A DNA stretch of 64,000 nucleotides, from assembly GCF_000686905.1 (NCBI RefSeq), contig NZ_JMLW01000001.1, positions 1-64,000 of the forward strand. The letters run 5' to 3'. The stretch comes from Marinospirillum insulare DSM 21763 (GTDB lineage Bacteria > Pseudomonadota > Gammaproteobacteria > Pseudomonadales > Halomonadaceae). Positions 49,633 to 58,774 of the stretch are shown in pieces. The position numbers and the translations under genes were made by a program. The notes below the pieces were generated by a model. That model searched no databases and was not told where the DNA came from. It saw nothing but the letters and a program-made list of their open reading frames with translations. Positions within the stretch are counted from its first letter, which is position 1, and each line of letters begins with the position of its first letter.

Positions 49633-50862
49633 TTAGAACAAAACACGGCTGCGTACAGTACCCTTAACATTCTTTAAAGCTTCTAATGCTTGCTGGCTGT
49701 ACTCACGGTCAACATCCACTACTACATAACCAACTTTTTCGTTAGTTTGTAAATATTGGCTGCTCACATTAATGCCGTTTTCAGATAGCACACGGTTCAC
49801 TTCTGAAAGCACACCCGGAATATTTTCATGGATATGCAATAAGCGGTGTTTGCCTGGGTGGGCAGGTAAAGCAACTTCAGGGAAGTTAACCGCAAAAGTA
49901 GTTGTGCCATTATCACTGTAGCGAATCAGCTTTTCAGAGACTTCTTTACCTATGTTTTCTTGTGCTTCTAAAGTAGAGCCGCCTATGTGTGGTGTTAAAA
50001 TAACATTGTCTAGGTCACGCAAGGGGCTAACAAATTCATCATCGTTACTGCGTGGTTCAACAGGGAAAACATCTATTGCTGCACCAGCAAGGTGGCCAGA
50101 TTTTAATACGTCGGCTAGGTCTTCGATAACCACTACTGAGCCGCGTGAAGCGTTAATTAAATGTGCGCCTGCTTTCATCTTGCCTAGCTGTTCAGCGGCA
50201 ATCATCCATTTAGTGGAATTCAGTTCAGGCACATGCAAAGAGACCACGTCTGACTGAGCCAGTAGCTCGTCTAGGGTATCAACCTGATGCGCATTACCCA
50301 TGGCTAGCTTAGTCACTACATCATAGTAAATAACCTTTAACCCTAAAGCTTCAGCTAAGACAGACAACTGAGAACCTATATTGCCGTAACCAACGATGCC
50401 TAGTGTTTTACCACGTACTTCATAGCTACCTTCGGCAGACTTTATCCAGCCACCTTTATGGCACTCACGGCTTTTATGGGGAATGCCGCGCATTAGCATA
50501 ATCATTTCACCTAGCACTAACTCAGCTACAGAGCGGGTGTTAGAGTAGGGCGCATTAAATACTGGAATACCACGAATTAAAGCTGAATAAAGTTCTACTT
50601 GGTTGGTACCAATACAGAAGCAGCCGACTGCCACTAGTTTTTTAGCTGCAGCAAAAACCTCTTCTGTTAACTGAGTACGAGAGCGAATCCCGACAAAGTA
50701 AGCATCTTCAATGGCTGTGAGTAAATCTGCTTCCGATAAAGATTTAGGGTGATACTCTATGTTGGTGTAGCCACTAGCTTTGAAGTTATCAACAGCCGTC
50801 TGGTGAACGCCTTCAAGCAGCAGAATTTTAATCTTGCTTTTGTCGAGTGAGGTTTTAGGCAT
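49633..50862 (-). CDS. serA: D-3-phosphoglycerate dehydrogenase
   Basis: SerA oxidises 3-phosphoglycerate with NAD+, the first step of serine synthesis; the E. coli enzyme also reduces 2-oxoglutarate to D-2-hydroxyglutarate. The 409-residue product has the Rossmann motif GIVGYGNIGSQLS, the substrate/catalytic parts NASRGSVVVIEDLADVL, EPRSNDDEF and TPHIGGSTLEAQENIG, and a C-terminal ACT domain (about 335-409) for serine feedback. Length matches E. coli (410). The divergent neighbour encodes the enzyme that would remove D-2-hydroxyglutarate. Confidence 0.96.
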   Translation of the reverse strand: MPKTSLDKSKIKILLLEGVHQTAVDNFKASGYTNIEYHPKSLSEADLLTAIEDAYFVGIRSRTQLTEEVFAAAKKLVAVGCFCIGTNQVELYSALIRGIPVFNAPYSNTRSVAELVLGEMIMLMRGIPHKSRECHKGGWIKSAEGSYEVRGKTLGIVGYGNIGSQLSVLAEALGLKVIYYDVVTKLAMGNAHQVDTLDELLAQSDVVSLHVPELNSTKWMIAAEQLGKMKAGAHLINASRGSVVVIEDLADVLKSGHLAGAAIDVFPVEPRSNDDEFVSPLRDLDNVILTPHIGGSTLEAQENIGKEVSEKLIRYSDNGTTTFAVNFPEVALPAHPGKHRLLHIHENIPGVLSEVNRVLSENGINVSSQYLQTNEKVGYVVVDVDREYSQQALEALKNVKGTVRSRVLF

Positions 50863-51016
50863 GAGAGGTCAGTGTCCTGATATAAGAGGTAGTACTAAGG
50901 TGGAAAAAATGCGGGCAGGCAAGCCAGCCTTAACGCAGCTATGTTACCATATCAAGATCAATATGCAGCCCCCAGAGACAGATTCCCTAGGTGAATTTGA
51001 CGCAAGTTTAAACTGC

Positions 51017-51042
51017 GATAGTTTCAATTGAGATAGTTTCAA
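51017..51042 (+). repeat. 11-bp direct repeat upstream of the D-2-hydroxyglutarate dehydrogenase gene
   Basis: GATAGTTTCAA occurs at 51017-51027 and again at 51032-51042, with a TTGA spacer, a 15-base period. It lies 39 bases before the start codon in the 218-base divergent region with serA. It could be a regulator site or an accidental duplication. I saw no convincing -10/-35 pair around it. Confidence 0.7.
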
Positions 51043-51080
51043 CCTAAGATTTAATTATTACCTTATAAAGAGCCGCCAAG

Positions 51081-52475
51081 ATGACACCCGAGCAAATTAA
51101 ACAAACCCTTGAAGCCTTAATTGGAAAAGATAGAGTTCGCCTAGATGGTGAAGCGCTCGATATTTATGGCCGAGATTGGACAAAAATTCATTCGCCTAAG
51201 CCACGTGCCATTGCTTTTCCTCGTACTACAGAAGACGTACAAAAAATAGTTCAGTTTGCTAACCAAAACCAAGTGGCTATTGTGCCTTCAGGTGGTCGCA
51301 CAGGTTTGTCTGCTGGTGCGGTAGCTTCCAATAATGAATTAGTTCTTGTGATGGATTACATGAATCAAGTCGTCGACTTTAATCCTATTGACCGTAGTGT
51401 GACGGTTCAAGGCGGCATGATAACTGAGCAGCTTCAGGCTTTTGCTGAGGAGCAAGGCTTGTACTACCCAGTCGACTTTGCTTCAGCCGGCTCTAGCCAA
51501 ATTGGTGGCAATATATCCACTAATGCCGGTGGCATTAAAGTAATAAAATATGGCATGACGCGTGACTGGGTGCTGGGTTTAACCGTAGTCACCGGTAAAG
51601 GTGAAATTTTAAACCTGAATAAAGGCTTAATTAAAAATAATACTGGCTACGACTTACGCCACTTATTTATTGGCGCAGAAGGCACCTTAGGTATTATTAC
51701 AGAAGCAACCATTAAGCTCACTCGTACACCCAAAGACTTAACCGTCATGGTGTTAGGTGTGCCAAGTATGTCAGCGGTTATGGAAGTGCTAAAAACCTTC
51801 CAAAATACGATGGACTTAACTGCTTTTGAATTTTTCTCAGAAAATGCACTGGCCAAAGTAACGGCTCACCATCAATTGCAACGCCCCTTTGAAACAGCAA
51901 CGCCTTATTATGCTCTGCTAGAGTTTGAAGCTGAAAACGAAGGTGTTATGGACACTGCCATGCAGCTATTTGAAGAGTGCATGGAAAATGCTTGGGTAGA
52001 AGATGGTGTGATTAGCCAGAATGAAACCCAGCTACAAAACTTATGGAGTTTGCGTGAGTTTATTTCTGAAACCATTAGCCACGAAACGCCCTATAAAAAT
52101 GACCTATCAGTGATTGTCTCTAAAGTGCCTGAATTCTTACAGGCGGTCGATACCTTTGTGGAAGAGACTTATCCGGGTTTTGAGATAGTCTGGTTTGGTC
52201 ATATAGGTGATGGTAATTTGCACCTTAATATCCTAAAACCTAAAGACCTAGATCAAGCAGAGTTTTTTGAAAAATGCCATCAGGTTAGTGCCAAGGTGTT
52301 TGCTATAACGCAAGCCTTTGGTGGAAGTGTTTCGGCAGAACATGGTGTCGGTCTGGTGAAAAAAGACTTCTTACATTTTAGTCGCAGCCCAGAAGAAATC
52401 CTTTATATGCAAGCCATTAAAAATGCATTTGATCCAAACAAGATAATGAACCCAGGCAAAATGCTAGACAGCTAA
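51081..52475 (+). CDS. FAD-linked oxidase, probable D-2-hydroxyglutarate dehydrogenase
   Basis: The 464-residue product belongs to the GlcD/D2HGDH/D-lactate dehydrogenase flavoproteins. The FAD-binding PCMH domain has VPSGGRTGLSAGAVASNNEL, FASAGSSQIGGNISTNAGGI and GAEGTLGIITEATIKLTR. The C-terminal domain has WFGHIGDGNLHLNILKP and the SAEHGVGLVKKD motif. In Pseudomonas a member of this family next to serA oxidises the D-2-hydroxyglutarate made by SerA, passing electrons to ETF. The divergent pairing here supports that role; D-lactate or glycolate remain possible substrates. Confidence 0.8.
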   Translation: MTPEQIKQTLEALIGKDRVRLDGEALDIYGRDWTKIHSPKPRAIAFPRTTEDVQKIVQFANQNQVAIVPSGGRTGLSAGAVASNNELVLVMDYMNQVVDFNPIDRSVTVQGGMITEQLQAFAEEQGLYYPVDFASAGSSQIGGNISTNAGGIKVIKYGMTRDWVLGLTVVTGKGEILNLNKGLIKNNTGYDLRHLFIGAEGTLGIITEATIKLTRTPKDLTVMVLGVPSMSAVMEVLKTFQNTMDLTAFEFFSENALAKVTAHHQLQRPFETATPYYALLEFEAENEGVMDTAMQLFEECMENAWVEDGVISQNETQLQNLWSLREFISETISHETPYKNDLSVIVSKVPEFLQAVDTFVEETYPGFEIVWFGHIGDGNLHLNILKPKDLDQAEFFEKCHQVSAKVFAITQAFGGSVSAEHGVGLVKKDFLHFSRSPEEILYMQAIKNAFDPNKIMNPGKMLDS

Positions 52476-52488
52476 AGGAAGTTTTCCC

Positions 52489-52734
52489 TTGAATACAGAA
52501 CCGCCTAACTTTGAAGAACTCATGCAACAATTAGAAACGCTGGTTGCGAGCATGGAATCGGGTGAGCTGAGTTTAGAAGACTCCTTACAAGCTTATGAAA
52601 AGGGTGTGCGTTTAACTCGCCTTTGCCAACAGCAGCTAACCCAAGCAGAACAGCGTGTATTAAGCCTGCAAGAACAAAAAGGCCAAGCCCATTTTGAGCC
52701 GCTTAACCTCAAGCCTGAAGCAGGAAACATTTGA
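52489..52734 (+). CDS. xseB: exodeoxyribonuclease VII small subunit
   Basis: XseB forms the coiled-coil stalk of exonuclease VII, which degrades ssDNA. The 81-residue product reads PNFEELMQQLETLVASMESG, then LSLEDSLQAYEKGVRLTRLC, the family core. The start is TTG 52489: AAAGGAAG lies 7-8 bases upstream and no ATG is available before the conserved region. The stop shares a base with ispA (TGATG). The large subunit xseA is not in the window. Confidence 0.95.
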   Translation: MNTEPPNFEELMQQLETLVASMESGELSLEDSLQAYEKGVRLTRLCQQQLTQAEQRVLSLQEQKGQAHFEPLNLKPEAGNI

Positions 52735-53606
52735 TGCAGCTAGAAGAGTTAACTAGGCTTTATGCAACCCGTGTTAATGCTGCACTAGACCAACTACTGA
52801 CAGAAACGGCAGGCCCTAGTGAGCTACTTAAACAAGCCTTAGACTACAGCCTGCTTAACGGTGGTAAGCGTTTAAGGCCCTTATTGGTTTATGCAACAGG
52901 GCAAGCCTTAGGGGTAAGCTTAGCTGAGTGTGATCGTCCAGCCATGGCTGTTGAGTTAATTCATGCTTACTCCTTAGTGCATGATGATTTACCCGCAATG
53001 GATGATGACGACTTACGGCGAGGTCGGCCCACCTGCCACAAAGCCTTCGATGAAGCCACCGCTATTCTAGTGGGCGATGCTTTACAAACCCTAGCATTTG
53101 AAGCCCTTGCAGACGAGCAGCAGCCTTCCGCTTTGGCCATGGTAAAAACCCTAGCCCAAGCTAGTGGCACACAAGGCATGGTGGCTGGACAAATGTTAGA
53201 TTTACAAGGTGAAGGTCAACAATTAAGCCTAGAAGAGCTAGAGCGTTTACATAGCCATAAAACAGGTGCGCTGATTCGAGCTGCGGTGCGCCTAGGTGGT
53301 TTAGCTGCTGGCGCTAATGCAGTTACACTCACTACCCTAGACACCTACGCTAAAGCTTTAGGTTTGGCATTTCAGGTGCAAGATGATCTGCTAGATGTGA
53401 AAGGTGATGAGACTACGCTAGGCAAGAAAACTGGTTCAGATGCCCTGCTCCACAAAGCGACCTACCCAGGCTTATTGGGTGTAGAAGGTGCAGAGCAAAA
53501 AGCACAAGAATTAGTTAAGCAGGCCTGCGCTAGTCTGAATAATTTATCAGGTGAATGGAGCAGTTTAGTTGCTTTAGCTAACTGGTCGATTAACCGTAAT
53601 TTTTAA
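52734..53606 (+). CDS. ispA: farnesyl diphosphate synthase (geranyltranstransferase)
   Basis: IspA condenses IPP with DMAPP and GPP to farnesyl diphosphate. The 290-residue product has the first Asp-rich motif DDLPAMDDDDLRRG and the second QVQDDLLDVKGD, plus NGGKRLRPLLVYATG. The ATG at 52734 was used; it overlaps the xseB stop by one base, while the in-frame TTG at 52731 adds only one residue. xseB-ispA-dxs is a widely shared gammaproteobacterial order. Confidence 0.96.
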   Translation: MQLEELTRLYATRVNAALDQLLTETAGPSELLKQALDYSLLNGGKRLRPLLVYATGQALGVSLAECDRPAMAVELIHAYSLVHDDLPAMDDDDLRRGRPTCHKAFDEATAILVGDALQTLAFEALADEQQPSALAMVKTLAQASGTQGMVAGQMLDLQGEGQQLSLEELERLHSHKTGALIRAAVRLGGLAAGANAVTLTTLDTYAKALGLAFQVQDDLLDVKGDETTLGKKTGSDALLHKATYPGLLGVEGAEQKAQELVKQACASLNNLSGEWSSLVALANWSINRNF

Positions 53607-53621
53607 TGAGCAATTTATTTC

Positions 53622-55508
53622 ATGTTTGATGCCCTGCCCAAACAAGCACCCCCAACACCTTTGTTAGATGCCCTTAGGCAAACAGCAGATTTAAAAGCCT
53701 TATCAGAAAGGCAGTTGCTTTTGTTAGTGCGTGAAGTGCGTGCCTGGTTGTTATGGAGTGTTAGCCAAACAGGAGGCCATTTTGGTGCAGGCTTAGGTGT
53801 TGTCGAATTAACGGTTGCGCTCCACGCAGTATTTGACACCCCAGATGATCGGCTTGTTTGGGATGTGGGTCATCAAGCCTACCCGCACAAAATTTTAACC
53901 GGTCGTAAAGACTCGCTCTTAACCATTCGCCAAAAAAATGGCGTGGCAGCTTTTCCTAAGCGCAGTGAATCTGATTACGACGCTTTTGGTGTAGGTCATT
54001 CAAGCACCTCCATTAGTGCCGCTTTGGGCATGGCGCTAGCAGCTAAAGCACAAGGCAATAAGCGCCGCAGCGTTGCTGTAATAGGTGATGGAGCCTTAAC
54101 TGCGGGTATGGCATTTGAAGCCCTAGCCCATGCAGGTCACCTTCAGCCAGATTTACTGGTTATTTTGAATGACAACGAAATGTCTATTTCAGAAAGCGTG
54201 GGCGGTATGGCAACCTACCTAGCTAGGCTGTTGGTCAGTGAACCTTTTAATCATTTAAGGGAAGGCAGTCGTCGAGTGCTTTCTAAACTGCCCTTAGCTT
54301 GGGAATTAGCCCTTAAAACAGAAGAACAGGTAAAGTCATTTATTAGCCCCAGTTCCTTGTTTGAAGAGTTAGGCTTTAATTATATTGGCCCAGTAGATGG
54401 CCATGATTTACCCGAGCTAATCAACACCCTTAAAAGCTTAAAGCATTTAAAAGGCCCACAGTTTCTGCATTTGGTCACTAAAAAAGGCAAGGGCTTTATT
54501 CCCGCCGAAGCTGATCCCATTGGTTATCACGCACTAAGTAAGTTAGAAAAACCTACTGCAGAACAAGCCCCCACAATTAAAAAACCCAGCTACTCCAATG
54601 TGTTTGGGCAGTGGCTATGCGATACAGCCGCGGTGGATAAACGCTTATTAGGTATTACGCCGGCGATGCGTGAAGGTTCAGATTTAGTTAAGTTCTCGCG
54701 TGAATACCCTGAAAGGTATTTTGATGTTGCTATAGCAGAGCAACATGCTGTTACCCTGGCAGCAGGCATGGCTTGTGAAGGCATGAAGCCAGTGGTGGCT
54801 ATCTACTCTACTTTTTTACAAAGAGCCTACGATCAGCTGATACACGATGTGGCAGTGCAAGACTTAGATGTGCTTTTTGCTATCGATCGTGCAGGTGTAG
54901 TGGGTGAAGATGGGCCTACTCACCATGGCACCTTAGATATTTCATTTTTACGCTGTGTACCGTCCATGCTTATTATGGCTCCAGCAGATGAAAATGAATG
55001 CCGCCAAATGTTGACCACTGGCTATCAATATAAAGGCCCAGCAGCAGTGCGTTACCCACGCGGTAAAGGGCCGGGCGTTTTAATTGAAGAAAACTTAACT
55101 AGCTTGCCTATAGGTAAAGCCGAACTAAGGCGCAAAGCAGGCAGCACCAAGGGTAAAAAAGTTGCCCTACTTGCCTTGGGTAGCCTAGTAGCTACAGCGG
55201 CAGAAGTAGCAGAAAAAATCGATGCTACGCTAGTTAATCTACGCTTTGTAAAACCCTTAGATGAACAACTACTACTAGAAGTGGCCGCAGACCATGATTT
55301 ATTAGTTACCCTAGAAGAAAATGTGTTGATGGGTGGGGTAGGCAGTGCTATTAATGAATTTTATGCCAGCCAAAATTTACAGCCAAAGTTACTTAACTTA
55401 GGTTTGCCTGATGCTTGGGTCGACCAAGGTTCGCAGCAAGAACTCTTAGCCGACTGGGGGTTAGATACCCAAGGTGTATTAACAGCAATTCAGCAACGCT
55501 TGGCATAA
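53622..55508 (+). CDS. dxs: 1-deoxy-D-xylulose-5-phosphate synthase
   Basis: DXS joins pyruvate and glyceraldehyde 3-phosphate with TPP, the first step of the MEP isoprenoid pathway. The 628-residue product has the TPP site [18 protein letters not shown] with NDNEMSIS, the catalytic Glu in [33 protein letters not shown], and a C-terminal transketolase domain. It follows ispA by 15 bases, so precursor and chain-elongation enzymes are coexpressed. Confidence 0.97.
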   Translation: MFDALPKQAPPTPLLDALRQTADLKALSERQLLLLVREVRAWLLWSVSQTGGHFGAGLGVVELTVALHAVFDTPDDRLVWDVGHQAYPHKILTGRKDSLLTIRQKNGVAAFPKRSESDYDAFGVGHSSTSISAALGMALAAKAQGNKRRSVAVIGDGALTAGMAFEALAHAGHLQPDLLVILNDNEMSISESVGGMATYLARLLVSEPFNHLREGSRRVLSKLPLAWELALKTEEQVKSFISPSSLFEELGFNYIGPVDGHDLPELINTLKSLKHLKGPQFLHLVTKKGKGFIPAEADPIGYHALSKLEKPTAEQAPTIKKPSYSNVFGQWLCDTAAVDKRLLGITPAMREGSDLVKFSREYPERYFDVAIAEQHAVTLAAGMACEGMKPVVAIYSTFLQRAYDQLIHDVAVQDLDVLFAIDRAGVVGEDGPTHHGTLDISFLRCVPSMLIMAPADENECRQMLTTGYQYKGPAAVRYPRGKGPGVLIEENLTSLPIGKAELRRKAGSTKGKKVALLALGSLVATAAEVAEKIDATLVNLRFVKPLDEQLLLEVAADHDLLVTLEENVLMGGVGSAINEFYASQNLQPKLLNLGLPDAWVDQGSQQELLADWGLDTQGVLTAIQQRLA

Positions 55509-55519
55509 GTCATAGGTTT

Positions 55520-55552
55520 AAGGAATTAAAAACACTTTCCTTGATTATTTTA
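55520..55552 (+). terminator. possible weak terminator after dxs
   Basis: AAGGAA (55520-55525) pairs with TTCCTT (55537-55542) with an 11-base loop, then GATTATTTT. It is AT-rich and short, so weak. The rest of the 102-base gap to oxyR is very AT-rich and likely holds the oxyR promoter, but no convincing hexamers were found. Confidence 0.3.
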
Positions 55553-55610
55553 ATTAATGCACCATACTTTTTGAATTAAATTCTTAATTAAAACCAGCAG
55601 GTAAAAGCCT

Positions 55611-56516
55611 ATGACGCTAACGGAACTTAAGTATATTGTTACGCTGGAACAAGAAAGGCATTTTGGACGCGCAGCAGAGCGGTGTTTTGTTAGCCAACCA
55701 ACGCTAAGTGTTGCAGTAAAAAAACTAGAAGAAGAACTGGGTGTTGCACTATTTGAGCGTAGTAAAAGTGCAGTTCAGCTTACACCCATCGGCGAAAAAA
55801 TAATTGAACAAGCTCACAAGGTACTTGAGCAAACGTCTGTTATTAAAGAAATGGCTCAAGAAGGAAAAAACCAGCTGACTTCACCTTTGCGTCTAGGTGC
55901 TATTTACACTATCGGTCCTTACCTTTTTCCCCACCTTATACCCACGCTACAAACCTTAACGCCTGAAATGCCGCTTTATATAGAAGAAAGCTACACGGCA
56001 GTGTTGCGACGTAAGCTGCGTTCAGGTGAATTAGATGCCATTATTATTGCCTTGCCCTTTACCGAGGCTGATGTAGTAACGCGTGAACTTTATAGCGAAC
56101 CTTTTGAAGTGCTGCTACCTAAAAGCCATGCTTGGGCAAAAAGAAAAGAAATTCCCATTAGCGACCTACCTAGTGAAAAACTATTAATGCTAGGAGAAGG
56201 ACACTGCTTTAGAGATCAAGTGATAGAAGCCTGCCCCGCGCTAGAAATTAATATGAAAGACCCGCGCCAAGGCTTAATTGCTGAAGGTGGTTCTTTAGAA
56301 ACCATACGCCACATGGTTGCCTCAGGTTTAGGTATTACTGTATTACCCTACTCAGCCATAGGTATGAACCAGTACGCGCCCGATGTTTTAGTCAGTCGCC
56401 CTTTTGCTGACCCTGTGCCTTCAAGAAGGGTTGCTTTAGCTTGGCGAGCTAGCTTTCCACGCCCTAAAGCTATTGAAGCTTTAGTACAGGCAGTGGCACA
56501 GCTAAAATTGGTATAA
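55611..56516 (+). CDS. oxyR: hydrogen peroxide-sensing regulator OxyR
   Basis: OxyR is a LysR-type regulator activated by disulfide formation. The 301-residue product has an N-terminal winged helix (MTLTELKYIVTLEQERHFGR, then FVSQPTLSVAVKKLEEELG) and a substrate-like domain with Cys199 and Cys208 in GEGHCFRDQVIEACPAL, the same numbering as the E. coli redox pair. Catalase or alkyl hydroperoxide reductase targets are not in the window. recG follows 4 bases after the stop, an arrangement shared with Pseudomonas. Confidence 0.96.
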   Translation: MTLTELKYIVTLEQERHFGRAAERCFVSQPTLSVAVKKLEEELGVALFERSKSAVQLTPIGEKIIEQAHKVLEQTSVIKEMAQEGKNQLTSPLRLGAIYTIGPYLFPHLIPTLQTLTPEMPLYIEESYTAVLRRKLRSGELDAIIIALPFTEADVVTRELYSEPFEVLLPKSHAWAKRKEIPISDLPSEKLLMLGEGHCFRDQVIEACPALEINMKDPRQGLIAEGGSLETIRHMVASGLGITVLPYSAIGMNQYAPDVLVSRPFADPVPSRRVALAWRASFPRPKAIEALVQAVAQLKLV

Positions 56517-56520
56517 CATC

Positions 56521-58620
56521 ATGTCGGCCCTGCTGCAAAACCTAGCCTTAACCGAGTTAAAAGGTGTTGGCAAAGCCCTTGAAGAAAAGCTTCAGCGCTT
56601 AGGTATTCAAGATATGCAGGGGCTATTATTCCATTTACCTTTACGTTATGAAGACCGCACCAAGGTAAGCAGCTTAGCTAGTCTTAGAGTTGGCAGCACT
56701 GCGGTAGTGGAAGGTGAAGTGGTGTCTAGCCAAGTACACCTTGGGAGAAGACGCAGCCTGTTAGTTCGTATTCGTGATGCTACAGGCTTGTTAGGTTTAA
56801 GGTTTTTTCATTTTTCAGCCGCCATGAAAAGACAACTAGAGCCAGGTAATCAGCTGCGTTGCTATGGTGAAGCAAGGCCTGGTGCTACGGGGTTAGAAAT
56901 ATACCACCCAGAATTTAAAGTTTTAAATCAAAACCTTGCAGTACCAGAATTAGAGCAACGTCTCACCCCCGTTTACCCCATTACCGAAGGTTTTCAACAG
57001 CAAAGATTAAGACAGTTGGTTGAACAAGCGCTCAGCTATTTAGCTAGCCACCCACCTACAGAGCTATTGCCTTTAGCCATTCAACAAGAGCAAGCCTTCC
57101 CTCACTTAGCCGATGCACTCTATTACCTGCATCAACCGCCTGCCGATGCAGACTTAGCCTTATTAGAAAGCGGCTTGCACCCAGCTCAAAGACGCTTAGC
57201 TTTAGAAGAATTGTTAGCCCAACAATTAGGCATGTTACTTTTACGCCAACAAAGCCGATCACAAGCTGCTTGCCCGCTTTTACCTTATGAAGTGGCTAGC
57301 GACACCTCATTAGAAGAACGCTTTTTGGCTAGCTTGCCTTTTAAACCCACCAAGGCACAAGAGCGAGTAACGGCAGAAATTTTTTATGATTTGCAACTTG
57401 CTCATCCCATGTTGCGCCTAGTGCAGGGTGATGTGGGTTCGGGTAAAACCCTAGTGGCAGCAAGGGCCTGTTTAAGAGCCATTACCTCAGGCTACCAAGC
57501 TGCCTTTATGGCACCCACAGAGCTTTTAGCAGAGCAGCATTTTCAAAACCTTAAACACTGGTTTGAGCCACTGGGGTTAAATGTAGGCTGGTTAACCGGG
57601 CGTATGAAAGGCAAGGCACGCGAAGAAGTTTTAGCTCGTTTAGCGGCAGGAGAAATCCATCTGCTAACTGGTACACATGCGCTTTTTCAAGAAGGTGTCA
57701 ACTTCCAAAGTTTGGCGCTGGTGGTGGTTGATGAGCAGCACCGTTTTGGTGTGCATCAGCGTTTAGCCCTGCGTGATAAAGGCGTCAAGGGAGAGTTTTT
57801 ACCACATCAACTGGTTATGACAGCAACGCCGATTCCGCGCACCCTAGCCATGAGTGCTTATGCTGATTTAGATATTTCCGTTATTGATGAACTACCCCCA
57901 GGTCGACAGCCAGTTACCACTTTGGTGCTGCCCGATACACGCCGCAATGAAGTTGTCGAAAGAGTGCGCCATGCCTGTTTAGAAGGACGGCAAGCCTATT
58001 GGGTATGCACCTTAATAGAAGAATCAGAAGCTTTAGAGTGCCAAGCAGCCGAAGTCACTGCTGAAGAACTGCGCCAAGCCTTGCCTGAATTAAAAGTCGG
58101 CCTAGTGCATGGCCGTTTAAAAGCTGCCGAAAAAGCGGCAGTAATGGAGACTTTTAAGCAGGGTGAATACCAGCTATTAGTCGCAACCACAGTGATAGAG
58201 GTGGGTGTTGATGTACCTAACGCCAGCCTAATGATTATCGACAATGCCGAGCGTTTAGGTTTGGCGCAGCTGCACCAGTTGCGTGGCAGGGTAGGTCGTG
58301 GTTCAACCGCCAGCTTTTGTGTTTTAGTTTATCATCCGCCACTGTCTGCTCATGGGCGGGAGCGTTTACAAGTGATGCGTGAAACCAATGATGGTTTTAT
58401 AGTGGCGCAAAAAGATTTAGAAATTCGTGGGCCGGGTGAGTTGTTGGGCACAAGGCAAACGGGTGAAATAGAGTTGCGTATAGCCGACCTAAAGCGTGAC
58501 ACAGATCTGCTGGCTAACTTAAAACCCCAAGCCCAAAAGTTGCTAGAAGAAACACCAGAAATAGCCCAGCAGTTATTGGCTCGTTGGCGAGGTGATAAGG
58601 TGCGTTTTGCACAGGTATAG
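56521..58620 (+). CDS. recG: ATP-dependent DNA helicase RecG
   Basis: RecG remodels stalled forks and Holliday junctions. The 699-residue product has an N-terminal wedge/OB domain (about 1-250), Walker A GDVGSGKT, the Walker B box VVDEQHRFGV, TATPIPRTLAMS, and helicase motif VI QLRGRVGRG, followed by the RecG C-terminal hairpin region. Length matches E. coli (693). It is in one operon with oxyR. Its place before the HDOD gene is also typical of pseudomonads. Confidence 0.97.
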   Translation: MSALLQNLALTELKGVGKALEEKLQRLGIQDMQGLLFHLPLRYEDRTKVSSLASLRVGSTAVVEGEVVSSQVHLGRRRSLLVRIRDATGLLGLRFFHFSAAMKRQLEPGNQLRCYGEARPGATGLEIYHPEFKVLNQNLAVPELEQRLTPVYPITEGFQQQRLRQLVEQALSYLASHPPTELLPLAIQQEQAFPHLADALYYLHQPPADADLALLESGLHPAQRRLALEELLAQQLGMLLLRQQSRSQAACPLLPYEVASDTSLEERFLASLPFKPTKAQERVTAEIFYDLQLAHPMLRLVQGDVGSGKTLVAARACLRAITSGYQAAFMAPTELLAEQHFQNLKHWFEPLGLNVGWLTGRMKGKAREEVLARLAAGEIHLLTGTHALFQEGVNFQSLALVVVDEQHRFGVHQRLALRDKGVKGEFLPHQLVMTATPIPRTLAMSAYADLDISVIDELPPGRQPVTTLVLPDTRRNEVVERVRHACLEGRQAYWVCTLIEESEALECQAAEVTAEELRQALPELKVGLVHGRLKAAEKAAVMETFKQGEYQLLVATTVIEVGVDVPNASLMIIDNAERLGLAQLHQLRGRVGRGSTASFCVLVYHPPLSAHGRERLQVMRETNDGFIVAQKDLEIRGPGELLGTRQTGEIELRIADLKRDTDLLANLKPQAQKLLEETPEIAQQLLARWRGDKVRFAQV

Positions 58621-58774
58621 CCAGTGGAATAGTCGACTTTTAACCAGTTAGCCTTTACTCTATGCCTAGTTATTTTATCAAGTTTTATTAGTGATTTTTA
58701 ATCTAGCAGACAAGGTGGTTTGCAGCTTCTTGTTATGTTCAAGGGTTCATGTTCAAGGCTTCAAGGAGTCGTTA

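Noticed and set aside
50834-51031. Plus-strand frame of 65 codons in the serA upstream region
   Set aside because: It starts inside serA on the other strand, lacks a ribosome site and spans the presumed promoters.
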